This document shows positions 23,665-35,399 of a stretch of 64,000 nucleotides of DNA, in pieces. The stretch is from Rhyacophila brunnea. Its lineage: Eukaryota > Arthropoda > Insecta > Trichoptera > Rhyacophilidae. The first letter of the stretch is position 1. Each line of letters opens with the position of its first letter. The notes under the pieces were generated by a model that worked only from the letters and a program-made list of their open reading frames with translations, did not search any database and had not been told where the DNA came from. The translations under genes were made by a program, and so were the position numbers. The stretch covers positions 3,658,001 through 3,722,000 of the forward strand of contig JAGYXB010000135.1 in NCBI GenBank assembly GCA_022495005.1, written 5' to 3'.

Positions 23665-24991
23665 CAATGATACTCAACCTTTTTTTTCTTCGGGCCAAAT
23701 ACATATATTTGTAAAGTAATGCGGGCCGCATCACTACTGGTGTGACGAAAAAAAATCATGAAACCCCCCTTTTTTACAAAACATTTTTGAGATTTTAAAA
23801 ATTATAAACTAAAACAGAATAATAATATACATATCTGTTCGTCAAAAATTACAATAGTGAAAAAAGTAAAACTCAAAAGTAATGTGTATCCAAGCGTTTA
23901 TTTCAAAATTAATGTGATTTTTGACATTGAGATAAATTTTCAACAATTTTAGACAAATCGGGTTTATAATTGCTGCATGCTACCCTCAATACGTCATCAA
24001 GGTGAGGATCAGTAAGTCATATCATAATCATAATATCTTCTATGATGCGATTAAATATGTGTTTTGCAATATCTTCAATGCGTCTAGCAAAGGTAGAATC
24101 CGAGAGCTGCATACTTTTGATCTGAGCTATTATTTGATTTTTATTGCTAAATTTATCAAATAATACGTTGGAAGCACTGCGGAAACATTATTTCACAACC
24201 TCTGCGTCAGTAAATGGTTTCATATATTTACCAAGTATGTAACAAATTTCATACGATGCTCTTGTCACCGCTGCGTCTTGTGATACCATTGATGCAATAT
24301 TTTATTGATGTTGTAAGGACTTCTTGAAGAATGTTAACTTTTCACGTCTTTTTAAAGAGTAACGAGGAAAAGTGTCATTAAATGTTTTGTGTTTCGTGGT
24401 ATAATAACGAAGAATGTAATATGTTTTTTAATATAAAACTCTCACGACAGATCAAGCATGTGCTCGAACCATGTTTATTTGCAACAACGAAATATTCTTC
24501 TTCCCATTTGTCTTGAAACACTCTCTTTTCATCGGACAATTGCTGATTCGATTTTTGAAGACACTCCCGCCATTATGGGTAATTAAATTATAACAAAACA
24601 ATACTTTATAAGACAGAAAAAAATACTGTTGTATCCGTGTTCCGATTAATGTTTACTTGAGATAAAGCCACAACACTATGACGCGTTCAACTTTGGAGCT
24701 GTCAAACATTTATGTTGCCACAAGCAAAATTATTTGCGCGCGTTCCTGTCTGTCAAATATTTGTTTTTTGGGAATAAATCTAGCGTATGCAATAGCAACA
24801 CTCTTATACCAGATCTGATGTGGACCATATTGACAATCCTCTTCGGGTGTCACTATCTGTGCGTCAAAATCGAAACGAATCTCAAGATATACGAAATTTA
24901 GAAAGCCAGATTTTTAAAAATCATGTTCCTGATAATAAATGTGTTTCGGGCCGCACATAAAAGCTAAAGGGCCGCAGGTTGAGTATCGCTG
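23665..24991. mobile_element. hAT transposon with decayed transposase
   Basis: The termini CAATGATACTCAACCT and GGTTGAGTATCGCTG are inverted repeats of the typical hAT form. They are flanked by an 8-bp duplication, atctagag (23657-23664) and atctagat (24992-24999). The motif gggcc lies just inside both ends. Length is 1,327 bp. The minus strand carries a broken transposase, so this is an internally deleted, immobile copy. Confidence 0.88.
23909..24573 (-). pseudogene. hAT transposase (GTF2IRD2/ZBED5-like group), internally deleted
   Basis: In order on the minus strand, over several frames: MAGVSSKIES; KWEEEYFVVANKHGSSTCLI with a CxxC; then GKYMKPFTDAEVVK; SMQLSDSTFARRIEDIAKHI; and directly LTDPHLDDVLRVACSNYKPD…KIVE ending SH-stop. 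The first blocks match the N-terminal half and the last block the extreme C-terminus of the GTF2IRD2/ZBED5-like hAT transposases. The catalytic middle and most of the dimerisation domain are missing at a junction near 24020. Stops and frameshifts are frequent. Confidence 0.8.
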
Positions 24992-25179
24992 ATCTAGATT
25001 TTTTTAGGGTGGCTATCATTAGGTCAATGATCTGCAGCCGCGATTTATGCACGGTCATCTTCCATGACGCTTTAAACGTGTCAGAATGAAAATATTTTAG
25101 TGTCACACTTCCTTATCACGAAATGAAGCTGCATATGACTGATGTAGCAATTATCCACCTTGGTGATTAGAGAAAGAGT

Positions 25180-25640
25180 TTAGAAAATAAAAAAAGAATC
25201 TTGACTTTCTTTGCCGTCATTTATCTTTAGTGACATGAAGTATCCTCTGAACCCATGAACTGAAAGTCTGCCGAAACAGAGGAGTCGGAGTTTGAAAGTG
25301 ACAAAAAAATGAGGGATCGGAATTATTCCGTCGCCTATAATAGGCAACAAACTTTTCAAATACCTCAAAGTTGGCCTTGGTTGATATCAAGTCGGCGTGG
25401 CTAATTGGGCCCGTGTACGTAGAGACCCTGGCAAACAACTCCGCTCGGTCGGATCTTATAAGCGGGTAGTCTCAGAGGACATGTTCAGAGTCATGATCGT
25501 GCCCGCATGTGCATTCCGGCCCATGTCATATCAAACGAAAACCATATAGCTTGGCTGCGAAGTCACAATGTCCGGTCAGCAACTGGCTTACCCAATGTAT
25601 TGGTCTTAGTTGTATCAACTGAAACCTGCAGGACACATCT
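25180..25640 (-). pseudogene. R1/jockey-type LINE 3' coding fragment
   Basis: On the minus strand a frame reads QLLTGHCDFAAKLYGFRL, and after a small shift PECTCGHDHDSEHVL…YPLIRSDRAELFARV. The QLLTGH…CxCG…EHVL…CP…R pattern is the region after RNase H at the C-terminus of R1/jockey LINEs. The Cys of CP is Tyr here and an in-frame stop follows EHVL. Only the 3' part of the element remains. Confidence 0.75.
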
Positions 25641-27620
25641 GAAAAGAATGTCAGGACTATATGACTGAATTTGTCAGATGGTTAACTAAGCGACATTAGT
25701 ATTTTATCACTTATCAGCTTAGCGACATATCGCGTGGGTACTCTTGTCTGCCTCTATATATATTGTTTTGTTTTGTGGAGTCGTCTTTTTCATGCGAAGT
25801 TATGCTTTAGTTAATTACTTATATATTTTTCATACAAATTTCTGTCTGTGACACTGACATCATGTGGGATTATGATAATTTTAGACTATTTTGAAATTAA
25901 TACACAATACAAATAAATAAATAATTTTATTTTGAGAATCACAGTCAGAAAATAATACAACATCCATATTCATTAGATTATTCAAAAAACCATGTAGAAA
26001 AAATATCTCTATCTCTATCTCTAATTTCTGAATATCTCTATCTATATCAAAAAAAAATGTTTCCATTATTAACGGATTGGAATGTTGAATAATTAGAGTT
26101 TACAGCCAATTAAATGACGAACTAGCGAATTTTTATTGTTATCTTTTCTTGAGTAATACGGCAAAGGAAATTATAAACTAAAAAAAAAATATATATTTAA
26201 CCGAGGCTTTGTCTGGTATCCTGCCTAATATTATGTCTTTTCTTTAAACTGAGATAGAATACAATAAAATTCACAAGTTGCACTTATACATTCAAATTTG
26301 GGGCATTGTACCGCTATGTGTACAGTGTCATACTGAACATGGCATTTATCATATACCTGTGAATCGCTCCTCCTCACGAGGACATCAAATCTTTTACTTT
26401 TTTCTTGTTTTGATCTTAGCTTCAATGTGTGCAGAACTTGACAAATCAGGGCATTGGACATGGATAAATATTTTCGTTTGCAGTGTTATTTCCGCAGTTT
26501 CCAATCAATTTTCCATGAACCTTTGAGATTGTATTATATTATCATTTAGTTATTGGAAATATATATACGATTTGGCATTACTACAGCATGAAATAGAGAT
26601 GAAAAAAAATCAATTCTGCAAAAATTATTTGGTTATAATTCTGCTTAGAACAAATCCAGACAGTTGTATATCTCATAAACAAATAATTCCCGAATAAATC
26701 GTAAAAGTTTTTTCTCGTTATAACTTCTAACGACCTCGAATGTGTGTATATATTTCCTGTATTCCTCGATTTAGCGCGTTTAATCTGTTTCTACAAATAA
26801 ATTATGAAACCTCGTTTGAGTTAATTTTAAATGAATGTATATTCCGCTATAACCGTACGCTGTCGATCAAAGGATGCCGAACGTGACCGTATTTTACGCA
26901 ACCACTAACCAAAGCCAGCGGTGGTAACCGCACGGTGAGGACTGCATTTCTCATACTGTTTATATGCGATGTTCACCCACGTTGCGTACCGTATTGTGGA
27001 GACATGTTACCTTACCGTGCCACGTTGCCTCCACGCATATATCTTCCAAATTCAGACACATTAACACTTTGGGCTATAGCCACTGGCGGGATATTCGCCT
27101 CCCAGTCGCTGTGACCCATCGCACATGAAAGTGGCTACTTTGATATAGTAAAGCAATAGTATAACACTTGGACAGTAAAATAATTATGTAAGTAGGGACA
27201 CAATTTATGTTACTGTTAAAAAAATATTATGTTTATAATATAAAATGACGTTCCTGTATTTTAAATAAATAATTAAATACTCATGTCATATATGTACATA
27301 CCCAAAATTCTTATTTAATATATAGATATATGACTGCCGGTATTATCGATGATAAAGATAAAATACATTTGACCTTGTCGATAAATGAATTTTATATACC
27401 TACATATTTCAAAATTGAAATCAGAAAATTAATGCTCCGTTCTGTTTTTGAATACTTTCGGAAAAATTTATGCCGTTCCATATTTGAAAATAAATTTAAC
27501 TCGGTTTTTTGAAGTTACACATAATAATATTTACCGCAAATTTCTGCGTGAAGCATTTCAAACACGTCCTATACAGACAAAAAGTCGTCCATTTGCAAAG
27601 TTTTGTATGCATACGTATGG
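25641..27620. other. Mostly non-coding interval
   Basis: Apart from the possible LINE piece at 26231-26461, I see a moderately GC-rich block at 26865-27135 without an open frame. It contains ttaacactttgggctatagc (27060-27079), which resembles one end of a TTAA-type element. No partner end was found. Confidence 0.35.
26231..26461 (-). pseudogene. Possible LINE C-terminal fragment
   Basis: The 76-codon frame includes RRSDSQVYDKCHVQYDTVHI, then AVQCPKFECI. This resembles the C…T.EHI…CP.F…R end of jockey-like LINE ORF2 proteins, though the first Cys pair is incomplete. Alternative: chance. Confidence 0.35.
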
Positions 27621-27624
27621 ATAA

Positions 27625-27674
27625 AGGGCAAACGTTCGGAAAAGTTTGGATGGGATCCTCCCAACGTTTGCCCT
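27625..27674. repeat. Short perfect hairpin
   Basis: AGGGCAAACGTT (27625-27636) and AACGTTTGCCCT (27663-27674) form a 12-bp stem with a 26-nt loop, in a locally GC-richer block. Confidence 0.55.
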
Positions 27675-28364
27675 CCACACACGAGTACATTCGAACAACA
27701 GGGTAACTGGTCTCGGTAATTTTCTCGTCTAACTCTGCACATATGTGGCTTTGTATATTATACAAACTTTGAAACTTTCAGACAGACAGTTCGACTAGTT
27801 ATAGGTATTTAGCCGATAGTTGTGTTAGGATGGCTCCATGCGATGCGTTGATTATTATAACAAATGTTCAAAGAAGGTAGGGACAAAGTTATTAATTTTA
27901 CATAATCGGCGGCCAAAGTGAACGCTAATTAATTTATTGAACCTTACTCCCATATCGAAAATCTTCTCGCTCCTGTACTTTGGTCATTACATCGTCCTCT
28001 AGAGAGGCCATCTGGCAATTTATTTATTTATTTAAAATCATCACAGGATAGAACGTGACGCGATACATTTAATTTATTGAATTATGTATTATTATAATAT
28101 TGTATTTAACTATTGTTCGTGTATTCAATAAATAAATTTTATACCAAAAACTTATTTGTATAAATAGAAGTAAGAATATAGTGGCGAAATTACAATATGT
28201 ATAAATAAAAGCCTGTGCGGGTCGAGGGGGTATCGGTGTTCATGGACAACCATTTTAAAATAAAGATTTTATAAAATAAGACAACTATTTTCTTATAAAG
28301 ATTTTTATTGTACGTACAGAGAAGAATTCGCTTGCGTCGCAATTTTTTTTATAGGTAGATAATA

Positions 28365-28617
28365 TCGTCACTGTTCTGGCAGAAGACACTAATTTAAAAA
28401 AATGACATATTCAGTTAGTTTACCAAAATGTTCCTTATTTCAAATTTTACCGTCTGGAAACCTTCTTAATAAATTTATTTTTATTTTAAAGTCATCCTTT
28501 TTACGATTACTTAATAAACTCACATGATAGACCATTTAAAACATTTTAACAACTTCAAAGTCAAATTACTCGAAACTAGTATTCTCCAGTTAGTGTGTTC
28601 TGCCAGAACAGAGACGA
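28365..28617. mobile_element. TA-flanked MITE (mariner-like)
   Basis: TCGTCACTGTTCTGGCAGAA at the left pairs with TTCTGCCAGAACAGAGACGA at the right. The arms are ~28 bp with few mismatches, and TA lies on each side (28363-28364, 28618-28619). 253 bp, non-coding. Confidence 0.75.
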
Positions 28618-28700
28618 TATATTGTATAAATTTGAAAAGATCCTGCTATGATACTTCATAATATTTTAAAATGTTCATGGTTTTTTTGTACATAAGTATC

Positions 28701-28786
28701 TAAATTCTAATGGATTTAAGTTTTGTACTATTCCATTTAAGCGCCTGAAGATGCCGAAATACAAAACTTAAATCCATTAGAATTTA
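28701..28786. repeat. 27-bp perfect inverted repeat (hairpin)
   Basis: Positions 28701-28727 are the exact reverse complement of 28760-28786 (core ctaatggatttaagtttt), with a 32-nt spacer. It may be a small palindromic MITE or a structured RNA; nothing distinguishes these here. Confidence 0.75.
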
Positions 28787-28799
28787 AATTCAAATTCCA

Positions 28800-30384
28800 T
28801 AAGTACCTTCGGTCGATAGTATTAGTATTATATATAAGTATTTATATTGAAAACTCCTCAGAAATAGTCTGTTGAAAAAAATATGGGCATCAGCCCAACA
28901 GTGCTGGAGCTCAATCCGTATCCATCGAAATTTGGCAAACGTACTTTACCAATTTAGCCACATGCTATTTTCGTGGAAATTAACAAACAGTCATGCAGAC
29001 CGACGCCTGCATAATTTTCTACCGCACCGTCCTTAGTAACTTATATCGTCAAAACGTTTTATTTCAAAAATGTTCCCAAGTCATACCATTATTATGTTGT
29101 CTGTGAGGCTTCAGTCCGTAAATAGTTTTAATTTTATATTCAATTCGAATTTAATTCATGGTTACTGTAAAAAAAATCGTAAAATAAATATGGTTGGGAT
29201 ATGCTCGCCTGCACATAAATAGTTTATTATGACTTACCACTCTAACCTTAGTCAAGAAATTCCATCTCTGTATTCCTTTCAAAAGTGACTTTAAGCTTTA
29301 GGTATGTAATTGAGGTTCTGTAGTATTTATTGATTATGACGTATAAAAATATTTTAGTAATTAAGTCTGTTTCAGACTGCTATTGAAATTTTGCTCGTAC
29401 AACCTACGTCCTACTTATATCTATAATAAATACTTGAAAATATTCTTTAGTAGAATTTTGCTTGCACATTAAATCAAAAAAAGCGGCTTTATAAAAATAT
29501 ACGAGACGCGTCATATAATAAAGATTGAGATAGGAGATACGACCTATCTCACTCTTCAGAAGCGAGAGTTCATTTGTTTTTTTTAGCATGGTGAAAAAAG
29601 CTCAAAAGTGGGTGAAAATTTCGAGCATTTTTTTGCGTCTGAATATACATCGCGTACCCTTGAAGTTGAATAATACAGGAGTACAAAAATGCCATCAAAT
29701 GTTAGTTTTACAATTTTATCGTGAAGTTCGATAGAGGTTTTCTTTATAATATCAAATTTAATAAACATACTAGTTGCTTCGAACTGAAAACTATTTTATA
29801 AATAAGTTATAACGTTTTCTTTGTCCACGCAAGGTTGTTAGATGAAAAACTGTCGACGGGTTCTGCTGAACCAGTAGTATATCACTAGTAGTATACCCTA
29901 TCACTTCAATGTAATCGCATACGCTGATGTAGTGAAGTCGAACCTCTTTGAAGTAGGTCTCCATGATACGTTGCTGGTAGCGGCATGAATATAGCTTAAT
30001 GGTCTGCTATCTTTTGGTTATATGGCTGCTATTGAACTGCCGAGAGCTGATGTAGGCGTTTGGTTATTGTTCTAACATCTCCAGCGGTAATCTTTGGAAT
30101 TTAATGATAAATATGATGATTGTTATTATAATACCAATATATTATACAGTATTATAAGGAAATATACATACATAGGTACGAGTACTTAGGCATCACGTAC
30201 AATTTTTTATTTTTATTTACTGGATAATTATTGAGTTGGTTGAAACTAGGAAGTAATAATAATTAGTACTTATTCTAGGAGTTTTATTTTATCTTATTTC
30301 AAGACCGGTTTTGTTAGTCAGGATATTTCTCATTGAAAACTAAATGATAAATCTTACACATGTTATGTATATTTGACCAATAAT
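28800..30384. other. Non-coding interval
   Basis: No domain or repeat recognised; frames at 29404-29589 and 29583-29768 are low-complexity. Confidence 0.4.
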
Positions 30385-30389
30385 AACCC

Positions 30390-30625
30390 ACGTTGGCCGC
30401 GCAGCTTAAGCGTCGTGGGTCCCAGATTCAAATCCTGGGTCTGATAAGTATACAATATATTGTTTTTCAATTTGTGTACGAGTCAGAGTATGGACCTAAT
30501 AGGTTGAGAAAGTGGCTGACATCCATTTCTCGTAAAAAAATCTGATAATACAAACCTCTACCATGTGGAGGTCCATATGATCCTATTAGGATCGGACATG
30601 GTGGAAGAAGAAGAGGAAGACCAAT
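30390..30625 (+). repeat. SINE family 2
   Basis: A tRNA-like start (gttggccgcgcagcttaagc, then a B-box-like agattcaaatcc at 30425-30436) is followed by a body containing atggacctaataggttgaga, ctgacatccatttctcgt and ccatgtggaggtcc, and by an A/G-rich end. The body recurs at 15060-15195 (minus) and 46400-46520 (plus). Confidence 0.65.
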
Positions 30626-30639
30626 AATTGCTATGTACA

Positions 30640-31836
30640 ATAATAATTATAAGTGATTAGAATATAATTTAAATCTATTTACCATTTTGATTGAATCCTT
30701 CTCTAATAACTTAAATACAACAACATAGTATTATCAAAATAATAGTGAAATACGACAACAATGAATAGGTACTAATAGTGTTTCATTTTCTTGTCGTTTT
30801 TTTACAAGGCATTATCCAACCTTAATGTTAGTTTTTAATTATGCTTTGAATGCAGTGCGGTAAAGTGATTAAAATTAGGCTAGCGCCGGAAGTCTGTTGC
30901 GATTATATTAATAATGTTATTTCCTTAATTGATCACAAAGCAGATTGCCTCCTGATTGGTGGACGTTAAATTAGTATCTCAGTTAAAACCTACGTAGTTA
31001 AAAAAAATAATTTTCACATGAATCATTACAGATTGATAGCTAAGAGGCGAAAGCACTTACATTGAAATTGAAAGATGTGAGTTTAAGTACTAAAAGAAAA
31101 AACTAAGTATTTTATGCAAATGATTTAAATGCTACTGTTCGCTCTTCGTAGATCATATTTCGGCCTCAAATATGAGTGGATTAAATTTGTACTATGTAAT
31201 TATTACTTCTTAAATTGATATAAATGTTTGTCGATCTACTATGTGCCTATACTATATTATTTCCTTCTCCCACATCTACATTCCCACCACTTAGCAAGGG
31301 TTGAGTGCATGGTTAATATTCAGTACTTACTCGTAAAAAGCCCTTAAGATAAATACTTACTACATTATGGGGCGCGTATACTGCGTTGGAAATGTTGACA
31401 TAACTTTTTTTATTGAGTGCTGGTATTATTTATTCATTCAATATATTAACAATTAAGCAAATGAGAGATTAGGTCACTAGAAAAATATTTTTCTTTTTTC
31501 CATATCCATTGCTTGGGTAGAGCATATTATATGAACACCCTTTGGACATCCAAGAATCCCTATAACTCTCACAAACCACGTACAGTTCCATAGATTCCAC
31601 ATGTGATTGAAACTCCACGGCGCCGGAATCCGATTGGCTTGAAAAAACGGCAGGTAAAGCCAAGAGTTACTTGAAGCCATTCGTAGCATATTGCTGAGCC
31701 CTAATGTGACAAGAGCTTTCTTATTTTATTGTCACTTTTGAAGTCGTAATATCAGTTTCCGCAAGTATTTGTTCTCGATTCTCAGTGTAAGATTTCCTAG
31801 GTGAGAAAAACGTGGTTGCTTTTGCTAACTTCTAGA
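30640..31836. other. Non-coding interval
   Basis: Two overlapping minus-strand frames (31469-31663, 31477-31689) are without recognisable domains. Nothing else seen. Confidence 0.4.
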
Positions 31837-31844
31837 TTCTAGAG

Positions 31845-32492
31845 CACAGGTTCTCAAACGTATTTCAACCACCGTCCACATATTTTTTAACTTACCTTTT
31901 TACATTACCATCTGTTGCGTATCTTAAAAACAGTTATTGCAAATATAATATTAAACATGCATTATTATATGGATAGGATAGATAGGGTGTGCCCCATATC
32001 CTATTTCTAAGATCAAAGAATGTTTCAATGAGAGGAAATGAAACTCATAGGAAGTATTTTTATTAACATTAAAAGAAGACTTTGAATTTAAAACTCATCT
32101 AATGTGAAGGATGAATCTGATGCATTTCGACGAGTTTGTTAATATCAGGCTCGAATTCACTTAAATACAGCCGTAAGTCGCCGCGTTCAGTAACTTGCAG
32201 CCGATTTCTCTTTTTAGTTATCAACGTTGCTACAGCACTAAATCCACGTTCACATATATACGACAATGAGAATGCTATCAGAAATCGTTGAACAACCGAC
32301 CATAACCCAGGATACAGTTGAGAGATTCGCTTCTGCAGCCAAATTCCGTCGGATTTTTATAGGTAGAATTTGTCTGCCGTCGCCCCTCTAGATTTACTTA
32401 ACGCCCCCTAATTTTCTTTGAGCCTTCTACTGCCCCCCTGAAAGCCTCCAGCGCCCGCAAGGGGGCGTCATCACCCACTTTGAGAAAGACTG
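31845..32492. mobile_element. hAT transposon remnant
   Basis: The left end CACAGGTTCTCAAACG and right end (minus strand) CAGTCTTTCTCAAAG are typical hAT termini. The flanks are ttctagag (31837-31844) and ctctagag (32493-32500), an 8-bp duplication with one change. 648 bp. A C-rich/G-rich stretch lies near the right end, and a transposase C-terminus is on the minus strand. Confidence 0.85.
32099..32296 (-). pseudogene. hAT transposase C-terminus (ZBED5-like), open for 65 codons
   Basis: The frame has no stop over 65 residues and reads FLIAFSLSYICERGFSAVAT, then LITKKRNRLQV, then SEFEPDINKLV, ending PSH-stop. This is the hAT dimerisation-domain end (SYxCERxFS…K.RNRL…DLR..LS..EPDI). A start codon and all upstream domains are absent. 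It belongs to the same broad group as the 23.9-24.6 kb transposase, but the element termini differ. Confidence 0.85.
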
Positions 32493-32500
32493 CTCTAGAG

Positions 32501-34106
32501 TGACGTCATATAGTAGTCGAAGATTCTGATACAAATAAGAATATTAATATAATTGATCTTTTTTCAAAAAATTACACTAAATCGCCTAAATAATAATATG
32601 AAAAAAATATTTAAGGACTTAATCGATTTATAATTTTCTGTACAGTATAAATTTTCCACTCTCCCGTTTTGTACAAGTATGTGCGATGAAAATAGCTTAA
32701 AAAACAGATGGTCTTTTACACATTTTCTATTCTCGCAATCCCATCTGTTCGTAAACGGAACGCAGTCTCACAGGGCGTTATTTTATTTCGTAGCATTTAC
32801 GAACACCCATTTAAATTCAGTCCCCGGGCGAAAGTATAACGTGGTAACGTTTTTAAGGAGACGATGTCAGTAGGCGCCTACGGTTGAAAATGTGTCGCAC
32901 AGCGGTTGAGGAAACATTACATTGGTCGAGAAAGTCGGTCAAATAAAATAAAACTGATTTTATTCTTATCGTGTCATCACCTAACGGATGTCGGCCACCA
33001 TCTGGGAAGTCTTGAAGTCTTTACTTTATCAGTTTGAACAGTTTGGCTTAGCTGCACTAGTACCGATCACGGATGTTGTTAAACTCCGAAATGCGACGTC
33101 ATCACCTATTTACATGTACGATTGCTCTTTTTTTGGATAGTTGGAGAATGTTATACTTTTGTCCTGTCATAAAGTGGTCGAGGTACTGTAAATTTCTGGT
33201 TTTGATACTACGCAGATCTTATCTGTCTTTTCCCATTCATTTGACAACGTTCAAAATTTCTTAAACTGAAGAAAATCGCCCAAAGAAAAAGAATGTAGGA
33301 CCAAAACCCCTCACAAAATATCACAACGTATTAGTACAGCATCGTCTTCATCTTGTTGTGTTTTCAAAGGTAAAATTTATTCCACAGCTTATAGTACTTC
33401 ATTGGAAAATTGCATTTTAGTGTACATACCGTAGAATCCTTTGATGAAAATAAGTATTGTATACTTTTCACCATTTACCATGGTTTTCAGTCAAGGATAG
33501 CATTATGTGCGAGGAGTAAACTATCGCGACAATAACTATTTACACACAAAAGTATTGATTGTCTCGTCAATCTCATTTCTCAGGTGTCAGTGAAACGCGT
33601 TAGTTTGTTTTTGTTGTGTGCATATTTTGTGTTTCGTTATGTAGTTCGTATAGTTTACTGCCAGGGTCACCACGACCATTCTACTATACATGTAGCCATA
33701 TGGCACAAGTTGCAACTATCGCGTGAAAATTCAGAAGCCGCTGAACTTTTTTGATCAGTTTTGCAACTTGCACGACAATAAGTGTTTACATTTGCATTTT
33801 ATTGTTATAGTCGCGACAATTCGTACTGCTAGCAGTAAATTCATGGTCGTGTAAATTATTTGTTATAGGAGTATGAAAGTGGAACAATAAAAAAACCTCT
33901 TGGACCTGTAATTCTCATATAAAACTCTCCGTATTATTTATTCACCATGTTACTTATTTCTTCCATACAAAAATAAACTATATAACCCCATAAATAGAAA
34001 AACACCCCTTTGTCCTAAGTAGCATGTAAATAAAAATGTTTGATGATATTTTGCGATTGGCGCTAAATTGAAATTTAGAATTTACCCAATAACGTCTTAT
34101 GCGTCA
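32501..34106. other. Mostly non-coding interval
   Basis: Between about 33667 and 33855 there are short nested inverted matches (caccacgaccat with atggtcgtg; gcacaagttgcaa with ttgcaacttgcac), perhaps an old palindromic MITE. No gene recognised. Confidence 0.4.
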
Positions 34107-34465
34107 ATTATATTGAGCTATTTTACGAGCTCCTTGTTGGCGAATTTACAATCTGCCTGTAAAGTTGCCCAGTGTCATCATTGAACAAGCTAACAAGCAG
34201 ATTGTAAACAATCTACCGAGAAAAGTTGAAAGCCGGTCAACTTCACACGCTACACGCCGGCGTGTGGGCCTACTGCGTCTACGCAGTAGAACGCAGTAGC
34301 AACCTCCCGGTAAAAAACGAACTACCTACGTTCTGTCAAAATAGTCGCTGGCTTGTAGCTTCTCAGCGAATGGAAAGTTATGTGTGTCATCATCACAATC
34401 GCAGTAACTGAATCGCCCGCTATTAAATTCGCCAACAAACAGCTCGTAAAGTAGCTCAATATAAT
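34107..34465. mobile_element. Foldback MITE with ~41-bp ends
   Basis: attatattgagctattttac at the left (34107) matches the complement of the right end (34465), and the arms extend through cgagct and ttgttggcgaattta. 359 bp, non-coding. The short frames at 34226-34411 and 34326-34520 lie inside or across it. The target duplication is not clear. Confidence 0.75.
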
Positions 34466-35179
34466 GATTATAAACTTTCAAACCATATTTTTTTCCATAA
34501 TACACTTTTCCTTTCATCAAAATTCATAGCTCACTAATGGTTTACATAACGTTAGTTGATTCGGAAGGATAATGGTATTTATCCATTGGCATACAATGAT
34601 AGATCACTTATTTTAATGGCAAAAAGTTTTACGCTCATCAGTCATTACCTAAACCCCATGTAAACGTCTGATTGATCTTTGTTGTTCTTGGGTCACGATA
34701 TATTATTCGCTGAATATCCTTTCATTGAAACATTGTAACGTTCTAACACGCACCCCCTGAACTGTATTAATAAATTATTTTGAGATATAATAGAATTCTA
34801 CTATTACTTTAGTCATAGATAGGGCAACCATATTTTTATACGTGGTATTTAGTTATTCATAAATAAATATTATCATATACAGTTTTTTGATGGTGACTCA
34901 GGTATCTGGTCATTTTTAGATATCTTTCTATACATTAAAAAATCCTGTTAAAGAAAGAGAGATAATTCTTACAAATGAAACATTTGTTGAATATATGAAA
35001 GTAAAAGTATGTTACACACGCATTCGAGAATTTTATATACTTAAGACTCAATGGGAGATCACTTTTGAAGATTTTATTCAGGCGCTCAAATGCACTACAA
35101 GCCAGTTTAGTTCAGCAAGCAATCTCTTCATACATACCACAGTCATTAATTTAAATTTATGGTCCAAGATGATTGATGA

Positions 35180-35337
35180 GGATCACTTTTAGTAGTTTAC
35201 CATTTCTTTTGTATTCGAGACATTTATATTTAAACATACTTTGCTGCTTTCATTATTTGCAAGCTTCTGCATCCTGTTTTGAAGGTCTTTTGGGTTGTTT
35301 GAAATGACAAAAATATCGTCTGAAAAGCGCAGGTGAC
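35180..35337 (-). pseudogene. Reverse transcriptase core fragment (LINE, RTE-like)
   Basis: A continuous minus-strand frame reads HLRFSDDIFVISNNPKDLQN, then RMQKLANNESSKVCLNINVS and NTKEMVN-stop. This is the catalytic F/Y-x-DD box (here FSDD, normally FADD) with the following helix and the L.IN.SKTK.M motif of LINE RTs. The upstream fingers are not recognisable, and the copy ends at a stop before the YLG box. Confidence 0.8.
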
Positions 35338-35399
35338 TGGGTTTTCGCAGTTAATGACAATAATTATATTGTAGTTCCAATTGAGTTGCTTTAATATAC

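Noticed and set aside
27060..27110. ttaacactttgggc as one end of a TTAA-type element
   Set aside because: No matching second end was found nearby.
30397..30450. Candidate tRNA gene
   Set aside because: B-box-like sequence is present, but the A box is mismatched, no acceptor stem closes, and the downstream body is a SINE with other copies.
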